From Bacteroidales bacterium (lineage in GTDB: Bacteria; Bacteroidota; Bacteroidia; Bacteroidales; Marinilabiliaceae), in assembly GCA_900766825.1 (NCBI GenBank), contig CAAFWU010000097.1, positions 1 through 20,698 on the forward strand: 20,698 bases of DNA, written 5' to 3'. The stretch's first letter is position 1, and every line of letters begins with the position of its first letter. The position numbers and the translations under genes were made by a program. Below are positions 1-7,379 of this stretch, piece after piece. The notes beneath the pieces are model-generated. The model did not search any database. It worked only from the letters and a program-made list of their open reading frames with translations, and had not been told where the DNA came from.

Positions 1-185
1 TAGGCCGACATGAGGTTGGTCATCATGGTTTTGCCAAAACGACGGGCGCGGCTCATGCATATGAATCTGCCTCTCTTGTTAAGTAGCTTGTTCAACTCAA
101 GTACCATTAGCGACTTGTCCACATAGGGGTCGGTATCAATATCCCATCTGAATATGTCGTTGCCTGGATTTACAAATCTGCCCAT
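1..185 (-). CDS. AAA-ATPase-like / DUF1703 nuclease-family protein, N-terminal part only
   Basis: Only the first 61 codons are inside the window; the gene continues past the left edge. The protein starts with ATG at 183-185 and has the opening layout of the large Bacteroidota family that pairs an AAA-ATPase-like domain (PF09820) with a C-terminal PD-(D/E)XK-like DUF1703 domain. Visible marks are an early VNPGND stretch (residues 5-10), DPYVDKS (19-25) and CMSRARRFGKT (43-53), which stands where the family has SRPRRFGKS, its modified Walker A. Alanine replaces the usual proline. These proteins occur in many near-identical copies per genome; their function is not settled, and nuclease or mobile-element roles are proposed. 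The C-terminal nuclease-like domain cannot be seen, so intactness is unknown. Confidence 0.8.
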   Translation of the reverse strand, partial: MGRFVNPGNDIFRWDIDTDPYVDKSLMVLELNKLLNKRGRFICMSRARRFGKTMMTNLMSA

Positions 186-504
186 TGTGAGAATCGTTTT
201 GATTAATAAGTTGCAGAAACCGATTTAAATATAGCAAAAGTTTTGTTAAATTGCTATTGTTTGATGGATAAGCAAATTGGGTACTAGGTTTCCAAAGACC
301 TTCACTCGAAAAAATAATGGTGGCATGTGTTGATTGCCTATAAAGTTTTTCCAGAACCGATAAATAGCTTATTTCCAAATATGCGAGTACAACTCTGCAT
401 TTATCGCCAAATTCGGAACTCTATAAATATGTGGTCTGCAAAGATGCTAAAGCTTTTGTATATTTGGAGAATGTTTTAAATTAGACTAAAATGCCCCTAT
501 AGGT

Positions 505-522
505 TACTAAAGTTTCGCAAGT
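505..522. repeat. Left copy of an 18-bp perfect inverted repeat
   Basis: The sequence TACTAAAGTTTCGCAAGT at this position is the exact reverse complement of 1045-1062. The two copies face each other across 522 bp that contain the REP-like cluster and the tandem repeats. The spacing and length would fit the ends of a small non-autonomous or decayed element, but no transposase gene and no target-site duplication was recognised. Confidence 0.75.
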
Positions 523-765
523 AGATCAGAGTATGTTTTACCTCGTAGGAGGGCAATGCTTCGAAAGTGTTTTTCTAGATTGACAGAACGCAGTTTTCTT
601 AAGGCGTTTGTAGAAGTCAAGTATGATTGGATTACTCAATGCCACAGAAAACATAGGCAATGCCAATAAATCATACCGTTGCCAATGGATGAAATGGATA
701 GTGGAAATCGAAAGTTGAGAGGGAAAAATTAGCGGATAAACTGTGAAATTTAGCCTATATTCCAC

Positions 766-905
766 TCTCAGGGCGTTGCCCTTCGTATAGTCTGCTGCCC
801 TTTCAGGGCGCGGACGTTTTTGGGGGAGGGGGCGCTACCCAGGGCGTTGCCCTGGGCTATGGTCTGCTGCCCCTTCGGGGCGATAGCCCCCGTTGGGGGC
901 TAAAC
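766..905. repeat. Two adjacent REP-like hairpin elements
   Basis: Two related GC-rich units lie side by side in AT-rich DNA. The second (about 838-902) is well preserved and contains three perfect short hairpins in a row: CCCAGGGC-GTT-GCCCTGGG (838-856), GCCCC-TTC-GGGGC (869-881) and TAGCCCCC-GTT-GGGGGCTA (884-902). The first (about 766-826) has the same order (GGGCGTTGCCC, then GTCTGCTGCCCTTTCAGGGC) with diverged arms. Similar short palindromic repeats are widespread between genes in Bacteroidales. They look like REP elements mobilised in trans; no REP-associated transposase is present here. Confidence 0.75.
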
Positions 906-1001
906 ATACTGGCACTTTCATGTTGAATTATGCCTTTACTAACTTAGATTTCCACACTATTATGCTTTCATTTTGAATTCTGCACTCTTAAATAAGACCA
1001 C

Positions 1002-1046
1002 CTTGAATAAGATAAACTTGAATAAGATAAACTTGAATAAGACCAC
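1002..1046. repeat. 15-bp tandem repeat, about three units
   Basis: CTTGAATAAGATAAA occurs at 1002-1016 and again at 1017-1031; a third copy at 1032-1046 ends in GACCAC instead. A partial copy of that ending (AATAAGACCAC) also precedes the array at 991-1001. The units are contiguous without spacers, so this is a minisatellite and not a CRISPR array. Confidence 0.8.
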
Positions 1047-1062
1047 TTGCGAAACTTTAGTA
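1045..1062. repeat. Right copy of the 18-bp perfect inverted repeat
   Basis: ACTTGCGAAACTTTAGTA is the exact reverse complement of 505-522. It directly follows the 15-bp tandem repeat and lies about 205 bp before the helicase start codon. Similarity weakens immediately outside the 18 bp. Confidence 0.75.
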
Positions 1063-1269
1063 GGTTATTCCTTGGTTGTACCCAAAGGTATCTCATTCAG
1101 GGAATAGATAGAACAAACTACCTCTTACATTGTTCAAATTACAGACCAAACGCCCCCACACTCAACGAACACCACAAAGCTTTCGTTCTGCGAAGCTATA
1201 GATAGAGTCTTTTTTCGCCATATGATTTTTGCTATTCAATTCATAATCAACATAAATAATTAGCAACCA

Positions 1270-3402
1270 ATGAGTATTTACTGCACAGCAAGTTATTTTG
1301 ACTCTTTTGCTTCATTACCCAAGAGCATTCAGAAAAAGGCAAAAGAGTTTCATACAAAAATTCAGGACCCGAACGCCAGAGCTTCTAATGGAATTCACAT
1401 AGAAAAAATTGAGCAATTTGCCGACCCTTCGTTCCGAACAGGAAGGGTGGACAACAATTACCGCACAGTGCTGAGCGTGCAGGGACAAGACGATTTTGTT
1501 CTGCTCTATGTTGGCGACCACACAGCAGCCTACTCGTGGGGCATGAACAGGAAATTCTCGTGGAACGAATACATCGATGCCTTCCAGTTAATAAACGTAG
1601 AAATAGTAACCCAAACAATTATAAATCAGCAGTCTCAAGAGCCAAATACAAAATATTTCTTCGACAACATAGAGGATGAGAAACTGCTGCGTTTGGGTGT
1701 GCCCAAGGAACTGTTGCCCATTGTGAGGCGCATAGTGGACGAAAATGATATTTATAAAATAAAACTGCCCGACGATGTGTCGTTGAACCTCCTCTATGTG
1801 ATGGAAGGTACCGACATTGACATTGTGATTGCCGAAACAGAAGAGGGCAAGGCCAAAGAGGGCGAAGACAAACTACAGAGTGCCAACAACAAACGTTGCT
1901 TTATAGAGGTAACCGACGACGAAATTCTGCAGCAGATAATGGAGCAAGGTCTGGAAAAATGGCAAATATTCCTACACCCCCGCCAACAAATGCTTGTGAA
2001 CGCCGAGTACAAAGGCTCCATGAAGGTGAGCGGCGGTGCCGGCACGGGCAAAACTGTGGCTGCCATTCACCGACTTAAGTACCTATGTGCCAAGCCTAAC
2101 GCCAACGTTCTCTTCACCGCCTACACCAAGACTCTCTGCGAGAATCTGGAAGAGGCCATAAAACGCATGGGAGTGCCACAGAACAAGTTCCGCTTGCGAA
2201 ACATAGACAAAGTGGTCATGGAGATGGCTAAAGAATATAATGTGTTCAACGGCAACAAGATAGCTGTGCTGGACTATATGGGCGAGGGTGGCAACTCTGA
2301 GTCTCTTGCCCTTTGGCACGAAGTGATAGAAAACGAAGTTACCGAGTTCGACGAAAAGTTCCTCTACGACGAATACGTTAGCGTTATTCTCTACAACCAA
2401 AACAAGAGTGCCAACGAATATATGCGCCAAGCACGCAAAGGGCGCACCAAGAAACTAAGTGCCAAGCAGAAACTGGAGATCTGGAGTTTGGTAGAAAAGT
2501 ACTGCGCCATGAAAAGAGAGCGCTCGGTCATGGACCGTTTGGAGCTCTACAATGCTGTGACCAACTACCTAAACGACAACAACATCCGTCCCTTCACCAA
2601 CGTCATTGCCGACGAGTTTCAGGACTTCTCGAACCCCGAACTGCGCTTCCTGCGTGCGCTGGTGGCCGAGGGGCAGAACGACCTCTTCATCACAGGCGAC
2701 CCCTTCCAAAGCATCTACCCAGGCAAGAAGATAAACTTTAGCGAAGCCAAGATAAACATCCGCGGCAAACACAGCCAAAAACTTAAGATAAACTATCGCA
2801 CCACCGAACCCATCAAACGCACGGCGGTAAGCGTGGTAAAAGGCATGGACTACGAGGACATGGATGGCGGACGCGAGAACCTCAACGGCTACGTATCACT
2901 CATTACCGAAGGAAGGAAACCCATCTACAAGATGGCACCCGATGCCAACGCCGAGATGCAGCAGGTTATCAGCTGGATCGGTGAATGCAAGGAGCAAGCC
3001 AACATTAAAGAGAACGAGATTTGCATTGCCGCACCAACCAACAAACTGATGGGCGAGGTTAGGAACTTCCTCCACAACGAGAAGATAAAGTACTACCAGG
3101 TGCGCGATGGTCAACGCAAAGGAGACACCGATGGCGTGGGCCTCTGCACCTATCACTCCCTCAAGGGCTTGGAATTCCGTGCTGTGATACTCACGGGCGT
3201 CAACGAGCAAAACCTGCCATCGGCAGTGAACGAAAGCAATTCCATATTCAGCAACAAAGACGCTGTGGAGCAACGCGAGGTGCTCTCCACCAAACGTTCG
3301 CTCCTCTACGTGGCCATAACACGTGCCCGCCAATTGGTCTACATGGTTGGCGTTGGGCAACCCACTGGTTTGCTGCAAGTAACACCCGACGAAATGGAAT
3401 AG
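1270..3402 (+). CDS. UvrD/Rep-family SF1 helicase with N-terminal RelE/ParE-like domain
   Basis: A 710-residue protein with two parts. Residues 1-105 resemble the RelE/ParE toxin fold: helices around LPKSIQKKAKEF (16-27), then a strand core with RVDNNYRTVL (59-68), FVLLYVGDH (76-84) and AYSWG (87-91). The rest carries the complete SF1A helicase motif set: a Q-motif-like LHPRQQ (235-240), Walker A GGAGTGKT (255-262), Walker B with DEFQD (448-452), GDPFQSIY (476-483), INYRTTEPI (507-515), TYHSLKGLEF (627-636) and LLYVAITRARQ (678-688). It is therefore expected to be an ATP-driven 3'-5' DNA translocase. This domain order is known from a widespread family of about 700-residue UvrD-like proteins whose biological role is not established. 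No separate antitoxin gene is seen, so the RelE-like part may bind nucleic acid or regulate rather than poison. It stands alone next to a repeat-rich region, with a terminator behind it. Confidence 0.92.
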   Translation: MSIYCTASYFDSFASLPKSIQKKAKEFHTKIQDPNARASNGIHIEKIEQFADPSFRTGRVDNNYRTVLSVQGQDDFVLLYVGDHTAAYSWGMNRKFSWNEYIDAFQLINVEIVTQTIINQQSQEPNTKYFFDNIEDEKLLRLGVPKELLPIVRRIVDENDIYKIKLPDDVSLNLLYVMEGTDIDIVIAETEEGKAKEGEDKLQSANNKRCFIEVTDDEILQQIMEQGLEKWQIFLHPRQQMLVNAEYKGSMKVSGGAGTGKTVAAIHRLKYLCAKPNANVLFTAYTKTLCENLEEAIKRMGVPQNKFRLRNIDKVVMEMAKEYNVFNGNKIAVLDYMGEGGNSESLALWHEVIENEVTEFDEKFLYDEYVSVILYNQNKSANEYMRQARKGRTKKLSAKQKLEIWSLVEKYCAMKRERSVMDRLELYNAVTNYLNDNNIRPFTNVIADEFQDFSNPELRFLRALVAEGQNDLFITGDPFQSIYPGKKINFSEAKINIRGKHSQKLKINYRTTEPIKRTAVSVVKGMDYEDMDGGRENLNGYVSLITEGRKPIYKMAPDANAEMQQVISWIGECKEQANIKENEICIAAPTNKLMGEVRNFLHNEKIKYYQVRDGQRKGDTDGVGLCTYHSLKGLEFRAVILTGVNEQNLPSAVNESNSIFSNKDAVEQREVLSTKRSLLYVAITRARQLVYMVGVGQPTGLLQVTPDEME

Positions 3403-3409
3403 CACAACC

Positions 3410-3481
3410 ATGAAAATACTTATCCTCACCAACCGAGAGAAGAAACAATGCCAACGGGCCGCTGCTAAACTTACCAAATAG
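3410..3481 (+). CDS. Possible 23-residue small protein behind the helicase
   Basis: An ATG lies 7 bp after the helicase stop and opens a 23-codon frame (MKILILTNREKKQ... to TAG) that ends 13 bp before the terminator stem. It is hydrophobic at the N-terminus and basic afterwards. Position inside the helicase transcript favours translation by coupling, but the length is within what chance allows and no family was recognised. It could also be the remnant of a longer gene whose remainder was lost. Confidence 0.3.
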   Translation: MKILILTNREKKQCQRAAAKLTK

Positions 3482-3494
3482 ACATTTTAACACT

Positions 3495-3542
3495 CAAGCC
3501 CTCGCAATCCCAGCCACGGTATGCGAGGGCTTGTTCTTTTTT
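3495..3542 (+). terminator. Rho-independent terminator of the helicase transcript
   Basis: A perfect 12-bp stem, CAAGCCCTCGCA at 3495-3506 with TGCGAGGGCTTG at 3522-3533 and a 15-nt loop, is followed by TTCTTTTTT. It isolates the helicase unit from the amylase genes. Confidence 0.9.
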
Positions 3543-3615
3543 GCCAACTTCACACGCAAGGATGCGAAATATAGACCACACACACTGTTAAGCAACGTTA
3601 ACAAAACAGACCTTC

Positions 3616-3634
3616 GCAACCGATTTCTGTAAAA
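3616..3634. promoter_or_regulatory. Distal operator-like element upstream of the amylase promoter
   Basis: GCAACCGATTTCTGTAAAA resembles the element at 3670-3685 (GCAACCG, then TTT, then GTAAA) 54 bp further downstream. It shares the 11-base string CTTCGCAACCG with the region upstream of the FISUMP operon on the minus strand. The binding protein is unknown. Confidence 0.35.
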
Positions 3635-3669
3635 TACCCCTATTTGTTCGTTAATATTCGTTTTTATCT

Positions 3670-3685
3670 GCAACCGTTTGCGTAA
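3670..3685. promoter_or_regulatory. LacI-type operator-like palindrome upstream of the amylase promoter
   Basis: GCAACCGTTTGC (3670-3681) is a near-perfect palindrome around a central CG, five of six positions matching per half-site, the layout typical of LacI-family operators. GTAAAT follows and overlaps it slightly. It lies 46 bp upstream of the -7 box at 3728, a position suited to an activator or an upstream repressor site. No LacI-type gene is in the window, so the assignment rests on shape and on recurrence upstream of another gene. Confidence 0.4.
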
Positions 3686-3703
3686 ATTTTGTTTACACAT
3701 TGC

Positions 3704-3735
3704 TTGAATTGTTTAAAAATGATAATATAAATTTG
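3704..3735 (+). promoter_or_regulatory. Bacteroidota-type promoter of the amylase unit
   Basis: TAAATTTG at 3728-3735 matches the Bacteroidota -7 consensus TAnnTTTG exactly, with a TTG at 3704-3706, 21 bp upstream, as the -33 element. Transcription would begin near 3742, giving a leader of about 100 nt before the amylase start at 3842. The leader also contains an 8-codon frame (3772-3798, MKNGALQR). Confidence 0.65.
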
Positions 3736-3841
3736 CACATACAACAATTGGAAACACTAAGCAAACAACAGATGAAAAATGGGGCCCTGCAACGGTAACA
3801 CTAATTTGCCCCAAAACTACACTCTTATACACTCAATCTCT

Positions 3842-6800
3842 ATGACGAATAAGCTACTGCTGTTTTTGTCACTCTTACTGACGTGCGTTGGCAATGTGAT
3901 GGCTGGCACCTTTGTGGGCGGCCGCACGGACTTCCGCGACGAGACCATCTACTTTGCCATGACCACCCGATTCTACGATGGCGACCCAAGCAACAACGTC
4001 TGCTGCTGGGACAATCAGGCCGTTCAGATCTCGACCAAAGACCCATGTTGGCGTGGCGACTTCAAGGGCCTCATTGAGAAGCTGGACTACATCAAAGCTC
4101 TGGGTTTCACCGCCGTATGGATCACTCCTATTGTTCAGAATGGCTCGGGCTACGACTACCACGGCTACCACGCCATGGACCACAGCAGCGTGGACATCCG
4201 CTACAAGTCGGAGGACGTGGACTTCAAAGACCTTGTTGAGGCCGCACACGCCAAAGAGATGAAAATTGTGCTGGACGTGGTGCTGCAACACACAGGCAAC
4301 TTTGGCGAAGCCAACCTCTGCAAACTATTCGACCGCGACCAAAAGATTTGCAATCAGGCCAACATCGAGACATCGCTCAAGGCCAACTACGAGGTGCTGG
4401 GCAGCGACTACGATCAGGTTGAGGGCAGCACACAGTACGCACGCCGCTTGGCCATGATGAAGAACACCGACGGCGTAAACCACGACACCAAAAACTACTG
4501 GCACCACTACGGCAACTTCAACTGGGACGAACCCAACCGTTGGTGGGCTCAGATTGCGGGCGACTGCGTAGACTTGAACACCGAGAACCCCGCCGTGAGC
4601 GACTACATTGTCAAGTGCTACAAGACCTTTATCGACTTGGGCGTCGACGGTTTCCGCATCGACACCAGCGGACACATAGCTCGCCTCACCTTCAACAACA
4701 ACTTCATTCCTCAGTTCACCGAGGCTGGTGCTGCTGCTGCTGGCAAGCGTCTGAACAACTGTCCCTTCTTTATGTTCGGCGAGGTTTGCGCTCGCTACAA
4801 TGGTTCAACCACTTACCGCGGTCAGCCAGCCCTCTCGCCCTACTTCTACACTTGGAAGTCGGACGACGACCTGAACGCAGAGTACAAAACCTACACCGCG
4901 GACTGGTGGGCCAGCCAAACCATTATGGAGGGCGACGGAGCTTGCGTGGGCAACATGCTCACTTGCGAAAAAGAGGCCACACGCTACTCCTCGACGAGCA
5001 ACATCCCACAAAGCACTAACGCCAAGATGGTGAACGGACGCTACCACACCCCCGACTACAGTCAGGCTTCGGGCTTCAGTGTCATCGACTTCCCCATGCA
5101 CTACGACTTCAACAGTGCCGCCAGTGCCTACTCCTACGGACGCGAGGACGCCAACTACAACGATGCCACCTATAACGTGGTCTACGTAGATAGCCACGAC
5201 TATGGTCCAGGTCCCAACGATGCCACCCGCTTCAGTGGCGGCACCGAGCAGTGGGCCGAGAACCTCTCCCTCATGTTCACCTTCCGCGGCATCCCCTGCA
5301 TCTACTATGGCAGCGAGGTCGAGTTTATGAAGGGTGCCAAAATTGACAATGGTCCCAACGGACCTCTGAACCAAACGGGTCGTGCCTACTTCGGTCAATA
5401 TCTCGAGGGAACGGTAACGGCCACCGACTTTGGTCAGTACACAGCCTCGGGCAACGTGAGCCAGACTCTGCAATATGATTTGGCTCAGCACATTATCCGC
5501 CTCAACCAGATACGCGCTGCAGTGCCAGCACTCCGCAAAGGTCAGTGGACTTCGGACGACTGCTCGTCCACCAGCGGCGGCATAGCCTTCAAGCGCGCCT
5601 ACGAAGATAGCTACGCTCTTGTGGCTCTCAATGGCGGCGCCACCTTTGGCAACTGCCCCGCCGGCACCTACGTTGATTTGGTCACTGGCGACTCCCAGAC
5701 CTGCACCGAGGGCGGCACCATCACAGTCTCCGCCCCCAGCAACAAAGGTCAGATCCGTGTCTACGTCAAGGGATGGACAGGTGGCAAAGTGGGCAAAGAT
5801 GGTAAGTTCATCTACGAAGCCTCGGCCACCAGCACGGGCGTAACCCCATCATTCTCCGACCCAGGTGCCGACTTTTTCTACACCGCCGACGATGCCATTG
5901 GCAGCGCAGCCGTTAAGTTCAGTCCCGCAGGTGGCAGCTTCAAGACCGAGACCCAAGAGGTGACCATGAGCCTCAACGCTGCCGCTGTGAGCGGATGGTA
6001 CAAAATTGGCGCAAGCGGAGCCCAAGAGACCCTGACGGGCGACAAGACCATAACCATTGGCGAGGATATGGCATACGACGACAAACTCACCATCTACTGG
6101 GGTGCCACAGACTCCGAGGGTGCCGAAGAGACAGGCAGCGTGACCTTCCGCAAGGTGGACCCCAATGCTGTCATCACAGTCTACGTCAAGGCATCCAGCG
6201 CACCCTACATCTACCTCTGGGACAATGAGAAGAACGAGTTGGCTGGCGCATGGCCTGGCACTGGAATGAGCGAAACAACCACCGTGGGTGGCGAGGAGTA
6301 CTACATATGGACAGTGGCCGACGCCGATGTCTTCAATATGGTTCTGAACAATGGCAGCGGTCAGCAGACTGGCAACATAACGGGCATAAGCGACGACATA
6401 TACGTGGAGTACAATGGCACCACGGGCTACACCGACATAACCAGCAGCGTGGACACCGACCCCACCAGCATAAAGGTTAAGGCCGACAAGAAAGCGGGCA
6501 CCTACTACGCCCCCTTCACTCTTACGCTAACCACATCCGTCTCGGGTGGTCTGATTGCCTACAGCACCGACGGCACCGCCCTGACAACCAGCAGCACACA
6601 AGGCACCAGCCCCCTGACCATTGAGGTTTCCGAGAGCATGACAGTTAAGGCAGCCGCTTTAGTAAATGGCGAACTGAAGAACGCCATCAGCCTGAAGTAC
6701 GTCATCAGCAACGAACCCGCACCCGCCGTAAAGGTATACTACGACAACGCCAACGGATGGAGTCAGGTCTACATCTATGCCTACGTCAACGAGGGGGCCT

Positions 6801-7204
6801 CAAAGAATGCCGCATGGCCTGGCAAGGCTATGACATGGGAGCCCGACACCGAAATTGACGGTGTGAAAGGTTGGTGGGTCTACACCGTGGAGAGCGAGCT
6901 GGAGATGGGCCGCGTGATTGTGAACAACAACAGCGGAGCCCAATACCCCGCCAGCGGTCAGCCTGGTTTGGAACTCAACGGCACGTCCAAAGTGCTGCGC
7001 GGCACCGTGATTTCCGAAGCTCCTACCGAGGGCTCGGGAGAAGAGATTGGCGACGGCGAAGAGACTCAAGCCATCGGCCAGATACAGAGCGACAAGGCAC
7101 AGGCTTTGCGTATCTACTCAATCGACGGACGTCAGGTAAACCGTCTGGGTCAGTTGGGACGAGGCATCTACATTGTGAACGGTCGCAAGGTGTTGGTTAA
7201 ATAG
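3842..7204 (+). CDS. Secreted GH13 alpha-amylase with two CBM26-like modules and T9SS-like tail
   Basis: The start at 3842 is chosen because it gives a clean signal peptide (MTNKLLLFLSLLLTCVGNVMA) with likely cleavage after residue 21; an in-frame ATG at 3779 would put 21 polar residues before it. The 1120-residue product has a GH13 barrel at about 25-560: region I DVVLQHTG (145-152), region II GFRID with nucleophile D274, region III FGEV with acid E314, and region IV DSHD (450-453). Region I has Gln where most GH13 enzymes have Asn. Behind it come an immunoglobulin-like module (692-772), a CBM26-like starch-binding module (about 778-860, with PYIYLWDNE and AWPG), a chitobiase-C-terminal-like module (876-955) and a second CBM26-like module (963-1051, YIYAYVNE and AWPG). 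The last 40-50 residues (LRIYSIDGRQV, RGIYIVNGRKVLVK) look like a T9SS type A sorting signal. It should hydrolyse starch outside the cell or on its surface. Confidence 0.93.
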   Translation: MTNKLLLFLSLLLTCVGNVMAGTFVGGRTDFRDETIYFAMTTRFYDGDPSNNVCCWDNQAVQISTKDPCWRGDFKGLIEKLDYIKALGFTAVWITPIVQNGSGYDYHGYHAMDHSSVDIRYKSEDVDFKDLVEAAHAKEMKIVLDVVLQHTGNFGEANLCKLFDRDQKICNQANIETSLKANYEVLGSDYDQVEGSTQYARRLAMMKNTDGVNHDTKNYWHHYGNFNWDEPNRWWAQIAGDCVDLNTENPAVSDYIVKCYKTFIDLGVDGFRIDTSGHIARLTFNNNFIPQFTEAGAAAAGKRLNNCPFFMFGEVCARYNGSTTYRGQPALSPYFYTWKSDDDLNAEYKTYTADWWASQTIMEGDGACVGNMLTCEKEATRYSSTSNIPQSTNAKMVNGRYHTPDYSQASGFSVIDFPMHYDFNSAASAYSYGREDANYNDATYNVVYVDSHDYGPGPNDATRFSGGTEQWAENLSLMFTFRGIPCIYYGSEVEFMKGAKIDNGPNGPLNQTGRAYFGQYLEGTVTATDFGQYTASGNVSQTLQYDLAQHIIRLNQIRAAVPALRKGQWTSDDCSSTSGGIAFKRAYEDSYALVALNGGATFGNCPAGTYVDLVTGDSQTCTEGGTITVSAPSNKGQIRVYVKGWTGGKVGKDGKFIYEASATSTGVTPSFSDPGADFFYTADDAIGSAAVKFSPAGGSFKTETQEVTMSLNAAAVSGWYKIGASGAQETLTGDKTITIGEDMAYDDKLTIYWGATDSEGAEETGSVTFRKVDPNAVITVYVKASSAPYIYLWDNEKNELAGAWPGTGMSETTTVGGEEYYIWTVADADVFNMVLNNGSGQQTGNITGISDDIYVEYNGTTGYTDITSSVDTDPTSIKVKADKKAGTYYAPFTLTLTTSVSGGLIAYSTDGTALTTSSTQGTSPLTIEVSESMTVKAAALVNGELKNAISLKYVISNEPAPAVKVYYDNANGWSQVYIYAYVNEGASKNAAWPGKAMTWEPDTEIDGVKGWWVYTVESELEMGRVIVNNNSGAQYPASGQPGLELNGTSKVLRGTVISEAPTEGSGEEIGDGEETQAIGQIQSDKAQALRIYSIDGRQVNRLGQLGRGIYIVNGRKVLVK

Positions 7205-7248
7205 CCATACTCGGATTAGAAATCACTCTTTAATAATCACATAGAAAG

Positions 7249-7301
7249 GGACAGAGGGAGAATCGCAGGGCACTCACACTACCTGTGATTTTCCTTCTGC
7301 C
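7249..7301 (+). promoter_or_regulatory. Long intercistronic hairpin between the two amylases
   Basis: AGAGGGAGAATCGCAGG (7253-7269) pairs over 17 positions with CCTGTGATTTTCCTTCT (7282-7298) across a 12-nt loop. The three non-Watson-Crick positions are all G-U in the plus-strand RNA, which suggests selection for the RNA fold. C7252-G7299 and two further G-C pairs extend it beyond one bulge. No T-run follows, so a classical terminator is unlikely. Protection of the upstream mRNA end, processing or partial attenuation would fit, and no good promoter is seen for the second gene. Confidence 0.6.
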
Positions 7302-7379
7302 TATTAATAAATAAGGTGGACACACGAGCTTAGGAAGACAAAAGACACCTCGTGCGACACCATAAAATTGCCATACAAC

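Larger units (their letters stand above)
186..1269. other. Repeat-rich intergenic stretch without a convincing gene
   Basis: About 1.1 kb separates two genes pointing away from each other. The longest open frames (minus-strand 136-378, and minus-strand 538-765 with a GTG start) give proteins with no recognisable family, no signal peptide and erratic composition, so they are not called. The stretch holds an 18-bp inverted repeat pair, a REP-like hairpin cluster, a 19-bp direct repeat (914-932 and 965-983, 17 of 19 identical) and a 15-bp tandem repeat. It is clearly more AT-rich than the genes around it, apart from the GC-rich 766-905 cluster. A TATATTTG string at 459-466 matches the Bacteroidota -7 box, but no gene follows it. 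Confidence 0.7.

Noticed and set aside
459..466. TATATTTG -7 box on the plus strand
   Set aside because: No -33 element at the usual distance and no gene follows; such strings are expected by chance in AT-rich DNA.
136..765. Two short minus-strand frames (136-378 and 538-765)
   Set aside because: The first overlaps the ATPase gene start in another frame; the second needs a GTG start and begins in the REP-like cluster. Neither looks like a protein.
1002..1046. Possible CRISPR remnant
   Set aside because: The 15-bp units are contiguous with no spacers and no cas genes are nearby.
2896..3477. 193-codon minus-strand open frame at the end of the helicase gene
   Set aside because: It is antisense to helicase motifs V and VI, with no independent support.
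4805..5491. 228-codon minus-strand open frame inside the first amylase
   Set aside because: It overlaps conserved GH13 regions on the plus strand and is Val- and Gly-rich as expected of an antisense frame.
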